Source of the DNA: Rhizobium sp. 9140
Lineage (GTDB): Bacteria; Pseudomonadota; Alphaproteobacteria; Rhizobiales; Rhizobiaceae
DNA: 64,000 bases
Reading direction: 5' to 3'
Assembly: GCF_900067135.1 (NCBI RefSeq)
Contig: NZ_FJUR01000001.1
Coordinates: 2,111,501-2,175,500, forward strand
Shown piece after piece: positions 9,901-17,975 of the stretch. Every line of letters begins with the position of its first letter. The first letter of the stretch is position 1. The position numbers were made by a program, and so were the translations under genes. The notes below the pieces were generated by a model. That model saw only the letters and a list, made by a program, of their open reading frames with translations, was not told the DNA's origin and did not search any database.

Positions 9901-10115
9901 GCGAAAGCCAGGAAGCCGTGGCGGTTGCCGCCGTAATCGACGAACGCGGCCTGAAGCGAAGGTTCGACGCGTGTTACCTTCGCCAGGTAGATGTTGCCGC
10001 GGATCTGTTTCTTGTGTTCCGACTCGAAGTCGAATTCTTCTATGCGGTTGCCACGTACGACAACGACGCGCGTCTCCTCAGCGTGAGACGCGTCGATAAG
10101 CATTTTCTCTGCCAT
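6954..10115 (-). CDS. rne: ribonuclease E/G family protein (RNase E)
   Basis: RNase E is the essential endoribonuclease of bulk mRNA decay and rRNA/tRNA processing and the scaffold of the degradosome. The 1053-residue protein begins with the first half of an S1 domain (residues about 35-90). A large Ala/Glu/Asp-rich insert follows (about 95-300), and then the S1 domain resumes at KQYRIQEV. The catalytic DNase I-like region contains IDVNSGR (Asp522 region) and DFIDME (Asp565 region) that bind the metal ion. The zinc-link CAHC is at 623-626. The C-terminal third is disordered and charged, with three Arg/Lys-rich blocks likely to bind RNA, and ends in a Trp-containing tail (GGWWQKRGFL). The gene ends at a bidirectional terminator. 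Confidence 0.96.
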   Translation of the reverse strand: MAEKMLIDASHAEETRVVVVRGNRIEEFDFESEHKKQIRGNIYLAKVTRVEPSLQAAFVDYGGNRHGFLAFAEIHPDYYQIPLADRQALLRAEAEDARRDDDIEHVETGTDLDSDDDASEDEAADDAEERSPAAAVEASPAEAEVQDEAEAPAETAASDFAVSDIADGAAADAIEGVVQSEAPAETIAAEPAAVEEAPKAKPKRARRSKKAIAAEAAEAEAAAESVSTADGPNADNVETDEGRGPNGEMAAMVDADTISEAPSRRRGHDDDDDDGHHEEKEVIESVGAEDAMEEVPDRKERRPRKQYRIQEVIKRRQILLVQVAKEERGNKGAALTTYLSLAGRYSVLMPNTARGGGISRKITNLPDRKRLKEIARALDVPQGMGVILRTAGANRTKVEVKRDFEYLMRLWENVRTLTLASTAPCLVYEEGSLIKRSIRDLYNKDISEIVVSGEEGYREAKAFMKMLMPSHAKVVQPYRDVHPIFSRSGIEAQLDRMLQPQVTLKSGGYIIINQTEALVAIDVNSGRSTREHSIEDTALQTNLEAAEEVARQLRLRDLAGLVVVDFIDMEEKRNNRSVEKRLKDHLKNDRARIQVGRISHFGLLEMSRQRIRASVLESTTQVCAHCAGTGVVRSQSSVALHVLRGVEEYLLKNTTHDITVRATPEIALYLLNYKRSTITDFEARFGVAIVVEADAHVGALHFAIDRGEAVENPVKIEQILQFEAPVEDEDDDIVIEDEIEDDEELLVEAKPEKAERADRTERENGDDQNGRKRKRRRRRRGGRDGEAETSADAAGSDVASDDDADDGDDEDEADDAVSADQIDGVSSEDRQKRKRRRRGKRGGRRNKDGEIEAGSDEAAAADAGDAGASTDALSLADAVDDAGHSEEDAVEDQAIAAEADGLADDAVAETDDRGEAPVARKRSRRRRSPQDLVTDVVAQPVADTGEGSTDEAAQAAVEATPDAVASETAPSSEEARTEEASASLGESDEAHVAVETADESLSEASDDKPVRNNRNIETIASEPLVRSSAASTDEATEETKPKKGGWWQKRGFL

Positions 10116-10844
10116 GTAGGTTGTGCTCCTCGGCGTGAGCGTGACAGGGCAGGAAAAGGACGTCCCGGAGGCGGTTCCCCACGCAGGTCACGGCGTTCGC
10201 CGGATAGATAAATTCCCGAAGGATACCGGTCATGGGCAAACAGCCGGACGGCAGAGGCAAGCGTTCCGTTTCCGGTGCTTTCCGCTTCTGACCGATCCTG
10301 CTGCGTCAACATGAGATACCAAACAAGGAATGCCAAAGTCATAGGCCTTGTGGCCCGATGAGTGTGCCCTTTGCGGGGCGTGGTGTCAGACACCGTATCT
10401 TCCGGCCACCGCCGGATTGTTCTCGATTCGGAATGCGATGAAAAGTGAAGCGACGGCGGATGAAACACGCTTGCTGCGAGGACATGACGGCCGGAAGCGC
10501 GTAGTCCGCTTCCCGATCATGCTCTGGCGCCAGGGTTTTGCCCCTTGGCTGCCCGGTCGTGGAATCTATCCCGTCAACACTTTTTACCTCTGCTACGTTT
10601 ATGGTTTTCATGTCACAATGGCAAGAGAAAAGCCCTTGCGCCTTAATATTGATGGAATTGCTTGTCTCGTTTTGGCGCAGTGGCATTGCGCTCGCTCGTG
10701 CACGCCGAGCCGGCCAAAACCTTTCGGTAAGACTTGATTAACCTCGATGCGGCAAGGATGCGGATCGGACGGGCGGCACGGCTGCGCGTCGGACGGCGTG
10801 TGCCGGCCAACTGGGTTGGACGAGGTGTTCGCAAGGAGAGCGTT
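10116..10844. other. long divergent intergenic region (rne leader and amiC upstream)
   Basis: About 730 bases separate the divergent rne and amiC starts. I see no convincing gene: the open frames here lack ribosome sites and recognisable domains. A minus-strand sigma-70-like promoter is suggested at 10596-10624. That would give rne an untranslated leader of almost 500 bases, in line with the long autoregulatory rne leaders known from enterobacteria. An open extension of amiC reaches 10734 but is probably not translated. Confidence 0.5.
10596..10624 (-). promoter_or_regulatory. candidate rne promoter
   Basis: On the minus strand TTGCCA (10619-10624) and TAAACG (10596-10601) are spaced by 17 bases, a reasonable match to a sigma-70 promoter directed at rne. 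It is a by-eye match without experimental support. Confidence 0.35.
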
Positions 10845-12140
10845 TTGCAGCGGAAGACGGGGCGGAAAACGAGCGGACAACCGAAGGCAGGGCGAGCCTC
10901 ATCGGGTCATGAACCTCGTTCGCGCCTGTCGTCCGCGCTTGCGGCGCTTCTCGCAAGCGTCGTCATCGCGTTGGGAACGGCCGGTGCTCTTCAGGCGGAA
11001 CCGGTCACCGGACAAGGCCCGCTTCTGGCCTATGGCATGCGCATCGCCGGTGACGATGCCCGCACGCGCGTCGTCGTCGATTTCGACCGGAAGCCCGACA
11101 TCTTCGTTCACTATGTCGACAATCCGCCCCGCGTCATCGTCGATCTGCCCGAGACCTCCTTCGGCGTGAAGCCGGAAGACGCGCAGGCGAGGGGGCTCTT
11201 CAAGGACATCCGATTCGGCGCCATGGGCGCAAGCAGCGCCCGCATCGTCCTCACGGCGACGAAGCCTGTCGAGATCACCGTGGCCGACGTGAAGACCGAC
11301 GATGGCGGCAAGAGCTTTCGTCTCGTGCTGGATGCCGAGCGCGTCGATAAGAAGCGCTTCGCCGAACTTCTGACCGAGCAGACCTGGACCGGCAGCGTCG
11401 CGCTGACCAAGGCGCCGCGGGTCGATGAGCCGGCGCCCGCCTCCAGCGACTTCGTCATCGCGGTCGATGCCGGTCATGGCGGCATCGATACCGGCGCGAT
11501 CGGCGTCGATACAAAGATGGAAGAGAAGGCCGTCACGCTGGCTTTCGCCAAGGAATTGGCGGAGACGCTGAACCGCGAGCCCGGCATCAAGGCCGTGCTG
11601 ACGCGCGACGACGACGAATTCCTCTCGCTTTCGGAGCGCGTGCTCATCGCCCGTCAGAAGCAGGCGAAGCTGTTCATTTCGCTGCATGCCGACACGCTGA
11701 AGCAGCACGATATCCGGGGCGCCACCGTCTACACGATCTCGGACAAGGCTTCCGACCATCTGGCGGCAAGCCTCGCCGAACGCGAAAACCTGTCGGATCA
11801 AATAGCCGGCGTGCCGCTGGCCGATGAGCCGGCCGAAGTCGCCGACATCCTGATCGACCTGACGCGGCGCGAGACGCAGGCCTTCTCGGTCAATCTCGCA
11901 CGCTCCATCATCGCGTCGTTCGAAGGGCAGATCAACCTGATCAACAATCCCCATCGCTTCGCCGGCTTTCAGGTCCTGCGGGCGGCCGACGTGCCCTCCA
12001 TCCTGCTCGAACTCGGCTTTATGTCCAACAAGGAGGACGAGAAGTTGCTGGTCGATCCGGCCTGGCGCAAGAAGGTCTCCGAGCGCATCGCCGCCGCCGT
12101 CCGGCGCTACCGGGGCGGTGCCATGGCCGACGGTGGTTGA
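10845..12140 (+). CDS. amiC: N-acetylmuramoyl-L-alanine amidase (AmiC type)
   Basis: This zinc amidase cleaves the amide between MurNAc and the stem peptide in the periplasm and acts in septal cell separation. A signal segment lies at about residues 28-50. It is followed by an AMIN domain that targets peptidoglycan or the septum (starting near LLAYGMRIAGDD) and a C-terminal Amidase_3 domain. Zinc ligands are visible in VDAGHGG, in KMEEKAV and in SLHAD, and the catalytic glutamate is in LLELGFMSN. I chose the TTG at 10845 because AAGGAG lies six bases upstream; the frame stays open to a TTG at 10734, so the start is uncertain. It precedes mrcA, another cell wall gene. Confidence 0.92.
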   Translation: MQRKTGRKTSGQPKAGRASSGHEPRSRLSSALAALLASVVIALGTAGALQAEPVTGQGPLLAYGMRIAGDDARTRVVVDFDRKPDIFVHYVDNPPRVIVDLPETSFGVKPEDAQARGLFKDIRFGAMGASSARIVLTATKPVEITVADVKTDDGGKSFRLVLDAERVDKKRFAELLTEQTWTGSVALTKAPRVDEPAPASSDFVIAVDAGHGGIDTGAIGVDTKMEEKAVTLAFAKELAETLNREPGIKAVLTRDDDEFLSLSERVLIARQKQAKLFISLHADTLKQHDIRGATVYTISDKASDHLAASLAERENLSDQIAGVPLADEPAEVADILIDLTRRETQAFSVNLARSIIASFEGQINLINNPHRFAGFQVLRAADVPSILLELGFMSNKEDEKLLVDPAWRKKVSERIAAAVRRYRGGAMADGG

Positions 12141-12593
12141 TCAGTGACGACGGCCGCCGTCGTCAGGATGCGGATGCTTTACTGGACGTGACCTTAAAAT
12201 TAAGGATGACTTGCATTTTTTCGTGTCGCCCGGGCCACAGGCGCAGTGGCATCCGCACGCCGAACGGGCTAAACTGGATCAAGAGCCCTATTTTCCTCAC
12301 ATTCCCGTCGCTATCCCTCAAGCCTAAATTGACGGCCCGGGAATCGCCAGACGGGTATGAATGCTCGACTGGCAGAGGCCGATAGGCCGGAACGGATGGC
12401 ATCGACGCGATGTCGACCCGGATTGTGTGTTCGGCTGCCTTTTGTCTGCATGGATGCGGGGCGAGCTTGAGTTCTGCGGCGAAGACATCGCAGCCCATAG
12501 GCCGCGACGCTGCGGGTGACGACATGCGGAAGGATGCGGCGAGATCGCTGCCTTTCATTTGATAGCGACGACGAAGGGACCGGTAGCCAACCG
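12141..12593 (+). other. intergenic region between amiC and mrcA
   Basis: This 453-base gap contains no gene I can support. It includes a small AT-rich inverted repeat (CCTTAA at 12192-12197 and TTAAGG at 12200-12205) followed by a short T-run near 12217-12222, which may help end the amiC transcript. The short open frames on both strands lack ribosome sites. Confidence 0.4.
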
Positions 12594-15047
12594 ATGATCA
12601 GACTGATTGGATACTTCTTCGGCGCCGGCGCCTTTCTCGTCCTCATCGCAGCGGCGGCAGCGGCCCTCTATCTCGGCAACCTCAACAAGGACCTGCCGGA
12701 CTACGAGGTGCTGGCCAGCTATGCGCCCCCGGTTACCACACGCGTCCACGCCGGCAATGGCGAACTCATGGCCGAATATGCCCGCGAGCGCCGCCTTTAC
12801 CTGCCGATCCAGGCCATCCCCGACCGCGTGAAAGCGGCCTTTATCTCGGCGGAAGACAAGAACTTCTACCAGCATCCCGGCGTGGATCTCATGGGTCTCG
12901 GCCGTGCGATCCTTGTCAACGTCCAGAACATGGGCTCCGGCCGCCGTCCCGTGGGCGCCTCGACCATCACGCAGCAGGTCGCCAAGAACTTTCTTCTTTC
13001 CGCCGACCAGACCATCGACCGCAAGATCAAGGAAGCCATCCTCTCCTTCCGCATCGAACAGGCCTATTCGAAGGACCGCATTCTCGAGCTTTACCTCAAC
13101 GAGATCTTCTTCGGCCTGAACTCCTATGGCATCGCCGGCGCGGCTCTGACCTATTTCGACAAGTCGGTGACCGAACTGACCATCGCCGAAACAGCCTATC
13201 TCGCGGCCCTGCCGAAAGGCCCATCGAATTACCATCCCTTCCGTCACGAGGCCGCAGCGCTGGAGCGCCGCAACTGGGTCATCGACCGCATGGTCGAGAA
13301 CGGTTACGTGACGCGGGCGGACGGAGACGAGGCAAAGACCCAGCCGCTCGGCGTTTCCGTGCGCCGTGGTGGCTCGCATCTCTTTGCGTCCGACTATTTC
13401 GCCGAGGAAGTCCGCCGTCAGATCATCCAGCGCTATGGCGACAATGCGCTGTATGAAGGCGGTCTCTCGGTTCGCACATCGCTCGATCCGAAGATCCAGG
13501 TGGAGGCCCGCAAGGCTCTGCAGGATGGTCTCGTCAACTATGACGAGCGCCGTGGTTTCCACGGTCCGCTGAAAAGCATCGAGATCGGTGGCGATTGGGG
13601 CGTTGCCCTCGGAAAGCTAGACGCGCTCTCCGACGTTCCCGAGTGGAAGCTCGCCGTCGTGCTTGCGGTCGATGAAAAGGGTGCCGAGATCGGCATTCAG
13701 CCGTCCAAGGACGGCGCCGGTAAGGTCGGCCCCGACCGCGTCACCGGCCAGATCTCGGCAAAGAACATGCAGTGGGCCTATCGCTCGTCCGAGGGCAATC
13801 GCCGCACGGCGCGCTCGCCGGAAGGCGTGGTCGGCCCGGGCGACGTCGTCTATGTCGAGGCGCTGGAGACGGATGGCGACTATCGCCTGCGTCAGCCACC
13901 GAAGGTTCAGGGCGGCCTCGTCGCCATGGACCCGCAGACCGGCCGCGTGCTCGCGATGGTCGGCGGCTTTTCCTATGGCCAATCCGAATTCAATCGTGCA
14001 ACGCAGGCCATGCGCCAGCCGGGCTCCTCCTTCAAGCCCTTCGTCTATGCGGCCGCGCTCGACACCGGTTATACGCCGGCATCGGTCATTCTCGATGCGC
14101 CGTTCGAACTGGCTCAGAACGGCCAGGTCTGGCGTCCCGAAAACTATGGCGGAGGTTCGGCAGGCCCGTCCACCTTGCGTCTCGGCATCGAGAAGTCGCG
14201 CAACCTGATGACGGTGCGTCTTGCCAACGACCTCGGCATGCCCATCGTCGCCGAATATGCCGAGCGCTTCGGCATCTACGACAAGATGCTGCCGGTTCTC
14301 GCCATGTCGCTCGGCTCCGGTGAGACTACCGTCATGCGTATGGTCTCGGCCTATTCGGTCCTCGCCAATGGCGGAAAGCAGATCAAGCCGTCTCTCATCG
14401 ACCGCATTCAGGACCGCTACGGCAAGACCATCTTCCGCCACGAAGAGCGGACCTGCGAAACCTGCAATGCACCCGACTGGCAGGAGCAGGACGAGCCGAC
14501 GCTGACCGACAATCGCGAGCAGGTTCTCGACCCGATGACGGCCTACCAGATCACGTCCATGATGGAAGGCGTTGTGCAGCGGGGGACCGCGGCCGGAAAG
14601 GTCACGCTCGATCGTCCGGTGGCCGGCAAGACCGGCACGACCAACGACGAGAAGGATGCTTGGTTCGTCGGATACACGCCCGACCTTGTGGCCGGCCTCT
14701 ATCTCGGCTTCGACAACCCGGCCCCGCTCGGGCGCGGCGGCACCGGGGGCAGCCTCGCGGCCCCGGTCTTTAACGAGTTCATGCAGGCAGCTCTCGCGGG
14801 AACCCGCCCCACCAAGTTCATCCCGCCCGAGGGCATGAGCCTCGTGCCCGTCAACCGGAAGACCGGCATGGCGGCAGCCGAAGGCGATCCGGATACGATC
14901 ATCGAGGCGTTCAAGCCGGGCACCGGCCCCGCTGCCACCTTCTCGGTCATCGGCGGCGCCGATGCCTATGTGCCGCCGGAGGAGATCCTGCGCACCTCGC
15001 CGCAGGCCAACCAGGCCGTCACATCGGGCTCCAACGGCCTGTTCTAG
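12594..15047 (+). CDS. mrcA: penicillin-binding protein 1A (bifunctional transglycosylase/transpeptidase)
   Basis: This class A PBP polymerises and crosslinks peptidoglycan at the outer face of the inner membrane. The 817-residue protein has an N-terminal membrane anchor (about residues 5-28). The GT51 glycosyltransferase domain carries the catalytic EDKNFYQHPG motif near residue 87 and GASTITQQVAKN. The transpeptidase domain has the nucleophile in SSFK (Ser478), the SRN motif in EKSRNLMT and KTG at 679-681. The ATG at 12594 starts immediately before the anchor. A CETC cysteine pair lies in a loop near residue 620. Neighbouring amiC is also a cell wall enzyme. A hairpin terminator follows. 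Confidence 0.97.
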   Translation: MIRLIGYFFGAGAFLVLIAAAAAALYLGNLNKDLPDYEVLASYAPPVTTRVHAGNGELMAEYARERRLYLPIQAIPDRVKAAFISAEDKNFYQHPGVDLMGLGRAILVNVQNMGSGRRPVGASTITQQVAKNFLLSADQTIDRKIKEAILSFRIEQAYSKDRILELYLNEIFFGLNSYGIAGAALTYFDKSVTELTIAETAYLAALPKGPSNYHPFRHEAAALERRNWVIDRMVENGYVTRADGDEAKTQPLGVSVRRGGSHLFASDYFAEEVRRQIIQRYGDNALYEGGLSVRTSLDPKIQVEARKALQDGLVNYDERRGFHGPLKSIEIGGDWGVALGKLDALSDVPEWKLAVVLAVDEKGAEIGIQPSKDGAGKVGPDRVTGQISAKNMQWAYRSSEGNRRTARSPEGVVGPGDVVYVEALETDGDYRLRQPPKVQGGLVAMDPQTGRVLAMVGGFSYGQSEFNRATQAMRQPGSSFKPFVYAAALDTGYTPASVILDAPFELAQNGQVWRPENYGGGSAGPSTLRLGIEKSRNLMTVRLANDLGMPIVAEYAERFGIYDKMLPVLAMSLGSGETTVMRMVSAYSVLANGGKQIKPSLIDRIQDRYGKTIFRHEERTCETCNAPDWQEQDEPTLTDNREQVLDPMTAYQITSMMEGVVQRGTAAGKVTLDRPVAGKTGTTNDEKDAWFVGYTPDLVAGLYLGFDNPAPLGRGGTGGSLAAPVFNEFMQAALAGTRPTKFIPPEGMSLVPVNRKTGMAAAEGDPDTIIEAFKPGTGPAATFSVIGGADAYVPPEEILRTSPQANQAVTSGSNGLF

Positions 15048-15060
15048 CCCACGCTGGATC

Positions 15061-15100
15061 GCGATGCGCCCGCTGCCTTTACATCGGCGGCGGGCGTCGC
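15061..15100 (+). terminator. probable mrcA terminator
   Basis: A long GC-rich hairpin with small bulges (inner stem 15068-15077 with 15086-15095, outer stem 15061-15065 with 15096-15100) starts 13 bases after the mrcA stop and is followed by a weak T stretch. Confidence 0.5.
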
Positions 15101-15144
15101 TATTTCACGGGCACGTAATCCGGCACGATCAAGAAAAAGAGACA

Positions 15145-16276
15145 ATGCGCAACGAAATCGAGAATATCGTCGACGAGATCAAGCAGGCCGTAAGCCTGCT
15201 GAGGAGGCATCTTTGACTGGGATCAGGCGGTAAGACGACTGGACTGGTTGAACAACAAGGCGGAAGATCCGACCCTGTGGAACGATGCCGCGGAAGCACA
15301 GAAGCTGATGCGCGAGCGCCAGGGGCTGGACGAGGGCATCAATAGTGTGCGCGCCTTCGAGCAGCAACTGAAGGACTGCATCGAGCTCATCGAACTCGGC
15401 GAGGAAGAGGGTGATGCCGATATCATCCGCGATGCCGAGGACACGCTGAAGGGCCTGCGCACCGAAGCGGCCCGCCGTCAGGTGGAGGCCATGCTGTCCG
15501 GCGAGGCCGACAGCAACGACACCTATCTCGAAGTTCACTCCGGCGCCGGCGGCACCGAGAGCCAGGACTGGGCCAACATGCTTCTCCGCATGTACACGCG
15601 CTGGGCGGAACGGCAGGGTTACAAGGTTGAACTCATGGAAATCCATGACGGGGAAGAAGCGGGCATCAAGTCCGCCACGCTTCTCGTCAAGGGTCACAAC
15701 GCCTATGGCTGGATGAAGACCGAGTCGGGCGTTCACCGCCTCGTACGCATCTCGCCCTATGACAGCAATGCCCGCCGTCACACGTCGTTCTCTTCCGTCT
15801 GGGTCTATCCGGTCGTGGATGATTCGATCCAGATCGATATCAACGAGAGCGACTGCCGCATCGACACCTACCGGTCGTCCGGCGCCGGTGGACAGCACGT
15901 CAACACGACCGACTCTGCCGTCCGCATCACCCACATGCCCTCGGGCATCGTGGTTCAGTGCCAGCAGGAGCGCTCGCAGCACAAGAACAAGGCCAAGGCC
16001 TGGGACATGCTGCGCGCCCGTCTGTACGAATCGGAACTGAAGAAACGTGAGGAAGCGGCCAACGCCGAGGCGGCCTCCAAGACGGAGATCGGCTGGGGCC
16101 ACCAGATCCGCTCCTACGTCCTTCAGCCCTACCAGCTGGTGAAGGACCTCCGGACCGGCGTCGAAAGCACGGCTCCCTCGGATGTGCTCGATGGCGAGCT
16201 GAACGACTTCATGGAAGCAGCGCTTGCACACCGTGTGAACGGCGGTGCCGACGCTGCGGTCGACGATCTGAACTGA
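15145..16276 (+). CDS. prfB: peptide chain release factor 2 (programmed +1 frameshift)
   Basis: RF2 recognises UGA and UAA stop codons and triggers peptide release on the ribosome. The gene is split: a 23-codon zero frame from the ATG at 15145 ends at TGA 15214-15216, and the main frame continues from GAC at 15215. The +1 shift at CTT-TGA-C joins 15145-15213 to 15215-16276 and gives 376 residues, the normal family length. Recognisable features are the [10 protein letters not shown] segment, the stop-recognition loop reading SPY (enterobacterial RF2 has SPF), and the catalytic GGQ in SGAGGQHVN. The gene is autoregulated because low RF2 favours the shift. A hairpin terminator follows. Confidence 0.97.
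15202..15217 (+). promoter_or_regulatory. prfB: prfB programmed frameshift site
   Basis: The in-frame codons are AGG AGG CAT CTT TGA followed by C. The AGGAGG (15202-15207) is a Shine-Dalgarno-like stimulator placed three bases before the slippery CTT, and TGAC is the poor-context stop. This is the classic RF2 autoregulatory +1 frameshift arrangement. Confidence 0.95.
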
Positions 16277-16281
16277 TACCG

Positions 16282-16305
16282 GTGGCCGCGCGAAAGCGCG
16301 GCCAC
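16282..16305 (+). terminator. probable prfB terminator
   Basis: A perfect 10-bp GC-rich stem (16282-16291 and 16296-16305) with a GAAA tetraloop starts six bases after the prfB stop. The downstream T content is low, so termination may be partial. Confidence 0.55.
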
Positions 16306-16348
16306 GCGTTCTTGGCGGACTGCGACACGCTGTCTGCTCCAATCAGAG

Positions 16349-16846
16349 CTAATTCGATTCGCGCTCGATGCGGATGTCGCCGAGTTCATCGATCAGCACC
16401 GTCCAGGTCTCGATATCGCTCGCCGCAGGGTTCGTGCGCAGATAGACGGTCGCAAACAGTCCCGGCTGCTGTGTCACGCCGTCGGATGTCTCCGGCCGGA
16501 TGTCGGTCACGAACGCCTTCATTTTCGAAAATTCATCGAGCTCGGCGGACGATACAATCTTCGGTCCGGCCGGGTCGAGTGCGATCTGTTGCAGCACGAT
16601 ATGGGCTGTACCGTCAGGCTGACGGAGGGCGATCAGCTTATAATAGCCCTTCTGCGCAGGGCTTGCAGGTGCAGGAGATGCCTTGCCCCGGGGATCGAGA
16701 CCAGCGGATGGATCGCCGCTGTCCTCCCAGAACCCGGAGCTTGTCACGAAGGTGACGTTCGCCGGCAGCACGTCGTCCGCCCGAAGGGCTACCGGACAGA
16801 AAGCCGTCGTTCCGGCGAGCATGGCGATCCAAACTTTACGCATCAT
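16349..16846 (-). CDS. hypothetical secreted protein
   Basis: I do not recognise a family. The 165-residue protein has a signal peptide (about residues 1-22, cleaved near LRADD) and a soluble domain of mixed strands with FVTSSGFWEDSGD near its start and ETWTVLIDELGDIRIE at its end, so it is probably periplasmic. The tandem ATGs at 16846 and 16843 follow an ACGAGG ribosome site. An upstream ATG at 16906 in frame would overlap nadK and lacks a ribosome site. It lies downstream of nadK on the same strand and may be cotranscribed with it. Confidence 0.7.
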   Translation of the reverse strand: MMRKVWIAMLAGTTAFCPVALRADDVLPANVTFVTSSGFWEDSGDPSAGLDPRGKASPAPASPAQKGYYKLIALRQPDGTAHIVLQQIALDPAGPKIVSSAELDEFSKMKAFVTDIRPETSDGVTQQPGLFATVYLRTNPAASDIETWTVLIDELGDIRIERESN

Positions 16847-16917
16847 CAGACGACCTCGTCCCGCAGGCGATTCCACTCGGTTGCGTAAGCCTGCCATAAA
16901 ATTCATCTCGAATCGAA

Positions 16918-17691
16918 TCAGTTGGAGAACTGCTCCGCGAGAATACGATCCGACCAGGAATAATCCGGGTCCGACAGGATCCGTGCCGTCATCTCCTCAG
17001 ATTCGGCAATGCGCACGGAGACGATGGATTTCACTTCGACATGATCGGCCACCGCATTGACCGGCCGCTTGTCCGTCTCGAGAATCTCGATCTCCACCGT
17101 GACTTTGTTGGGCAACAGGGCGCCGCGCCAGCGGCGAGGCCGGAAAGGACTGACCGGCGTCAGGGCGAGAAGCGGGGCTTCGAGCGGCAGGATCGGGCCG
17201 TGCGCGGAGAGATTGTAGGCGGTCGATCCGGCGGGGGTGGAGAGCAGGATGCCGTCGCAGATCAGTTCCTCCAGCCGCACGCGGCCATCGACCGTGATCT
17301 TCAGCTTGGCAGCCTGATAGGACTGCCGAAAGAGGTAGACTTCGTTGATCGCGAGCGCACTGAAGGTTTGCCCCTCGCTGTCGCGCGTTTGCATCTCCAG
17401 TGGCCGGAAGGCGTTCTCCACGGCATTTTCCAGCCGTTCGCGCAGGTTTTCGGTGCTGTAGCGATTCATCAGAAATCCAACGGAGCCGCGGTTCATACCG
17501 TAGACCAGCTTGCCGGTGTTCATCGTCTTATGAAGCGTCTGCAGCATGAACCCGTCGCCACCAAGGGCGACGATGACGTCGGCTGCCTCAGGATCTGCAT
17601 TGCCGTAGATGGCCGTCAGTTCCGCAGCCGCCTTCTGCGCTTCTTCCGTCTGGGATGGAGCAAAGGCGATCGTCTCGAAGGTGCGGAGCAT
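16918..17691 (-). CDS. nadK: NAD kinase
   Basis: NAD kinase phosphorylates NAD to NADP in the cytoplasm. The 257-residue protein carries the GGDG motif (VALGGDGFMLQ, about residues 46-55) that holds the catalytic aspartate. The NE/D-type segment is in ALAINEVYLFR, the LICDGILLSTPAGSTAYNLSAHGPIL segment corresponds to the conserved STP-GSTAY region, and the DHVEVKS region lies toward the C-terminus. The ATG at 17691 matches the usual N-terminus (LRTFETIAF); another ATG lies at 17706. The gene is the first of a probable pair with the secreted hypothetical downstream. Confidence 0.95.
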   Translation of the reverse strand: MLRTFETIAFAPSQTEEAQKAAAELTAIYGNADPEAADVIVALGGDGFMLQTLHKTMNTGKLVYGMNRGSVGFLMNRYSTENLRERLENAVENAFRPLEMQTRDSEGQTFSALAINEVYLFRQSYQAAKLKITVDGRVRLEELICDGILLSTPAGSTAYNLSAHGPILPLEAPLLALTPVSPFRPRRWRGALLPNKVTVEIEILETDKRPVNAVADHVEVKSIVSVRIAESEEMTARILSDPDYSWSDRILAEQFSN

Positions 17692-17919
17692 AATGTGCCT
17701 TGCCATTGCCTGGACAAGCCGCCAAGGGCGACCGGGGCCGACGCCGGCCGAGGGTCATCATGCATAAAATCCCACAGTATGAAAGGGATAGCGAAAAGAA
17801 AGGACGTCTCATGGGAAGGGATTCAGAAGGGTCTCACGGGCGGCTACAGTCTCCACCCATGCGTAGAACCAGAGACACCACGCGTTTCCGGAGCGTACGG
17901 TGTTGCCGCAAGGGACCAA

Positions 17920-17950
17920 AGACGATGCGCCGAAATCGGCCGCATCGTCT
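17920..17950 (-). terminator. hairpin downstream of the SDR gene
   Basis: A 13-bp stem with one bulged base (outer arms 17920-17929 and 17941-17950, inner CCG/CGG, AAAT loop) lies 26 bases past the SDR stop codon. On the minus strand it is followed by TTTGG. It is probably the SDR terminator, although the T-tract is short. Confidence 0.55.
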
Positions 17951-17975
17951 GTGAAAGCCAGCGTGACGGAGTTGC

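Noticed and set aside
6711..10211. An 1166-residue plus-strand frame opposite rne
   Set aside because: The composition (Arg, Leu, Val, Phe-rich low complexity) is what the rne acidic and basic repeats give when read in reverse. The catalytic motifs are only on the minus strand.
10339..10741. Short frames in the rne-amiC intergenic region
   Set aside because: No ribosome sites, no domain, and codon third positions are not biased to G/C as in the neighbouring genes.
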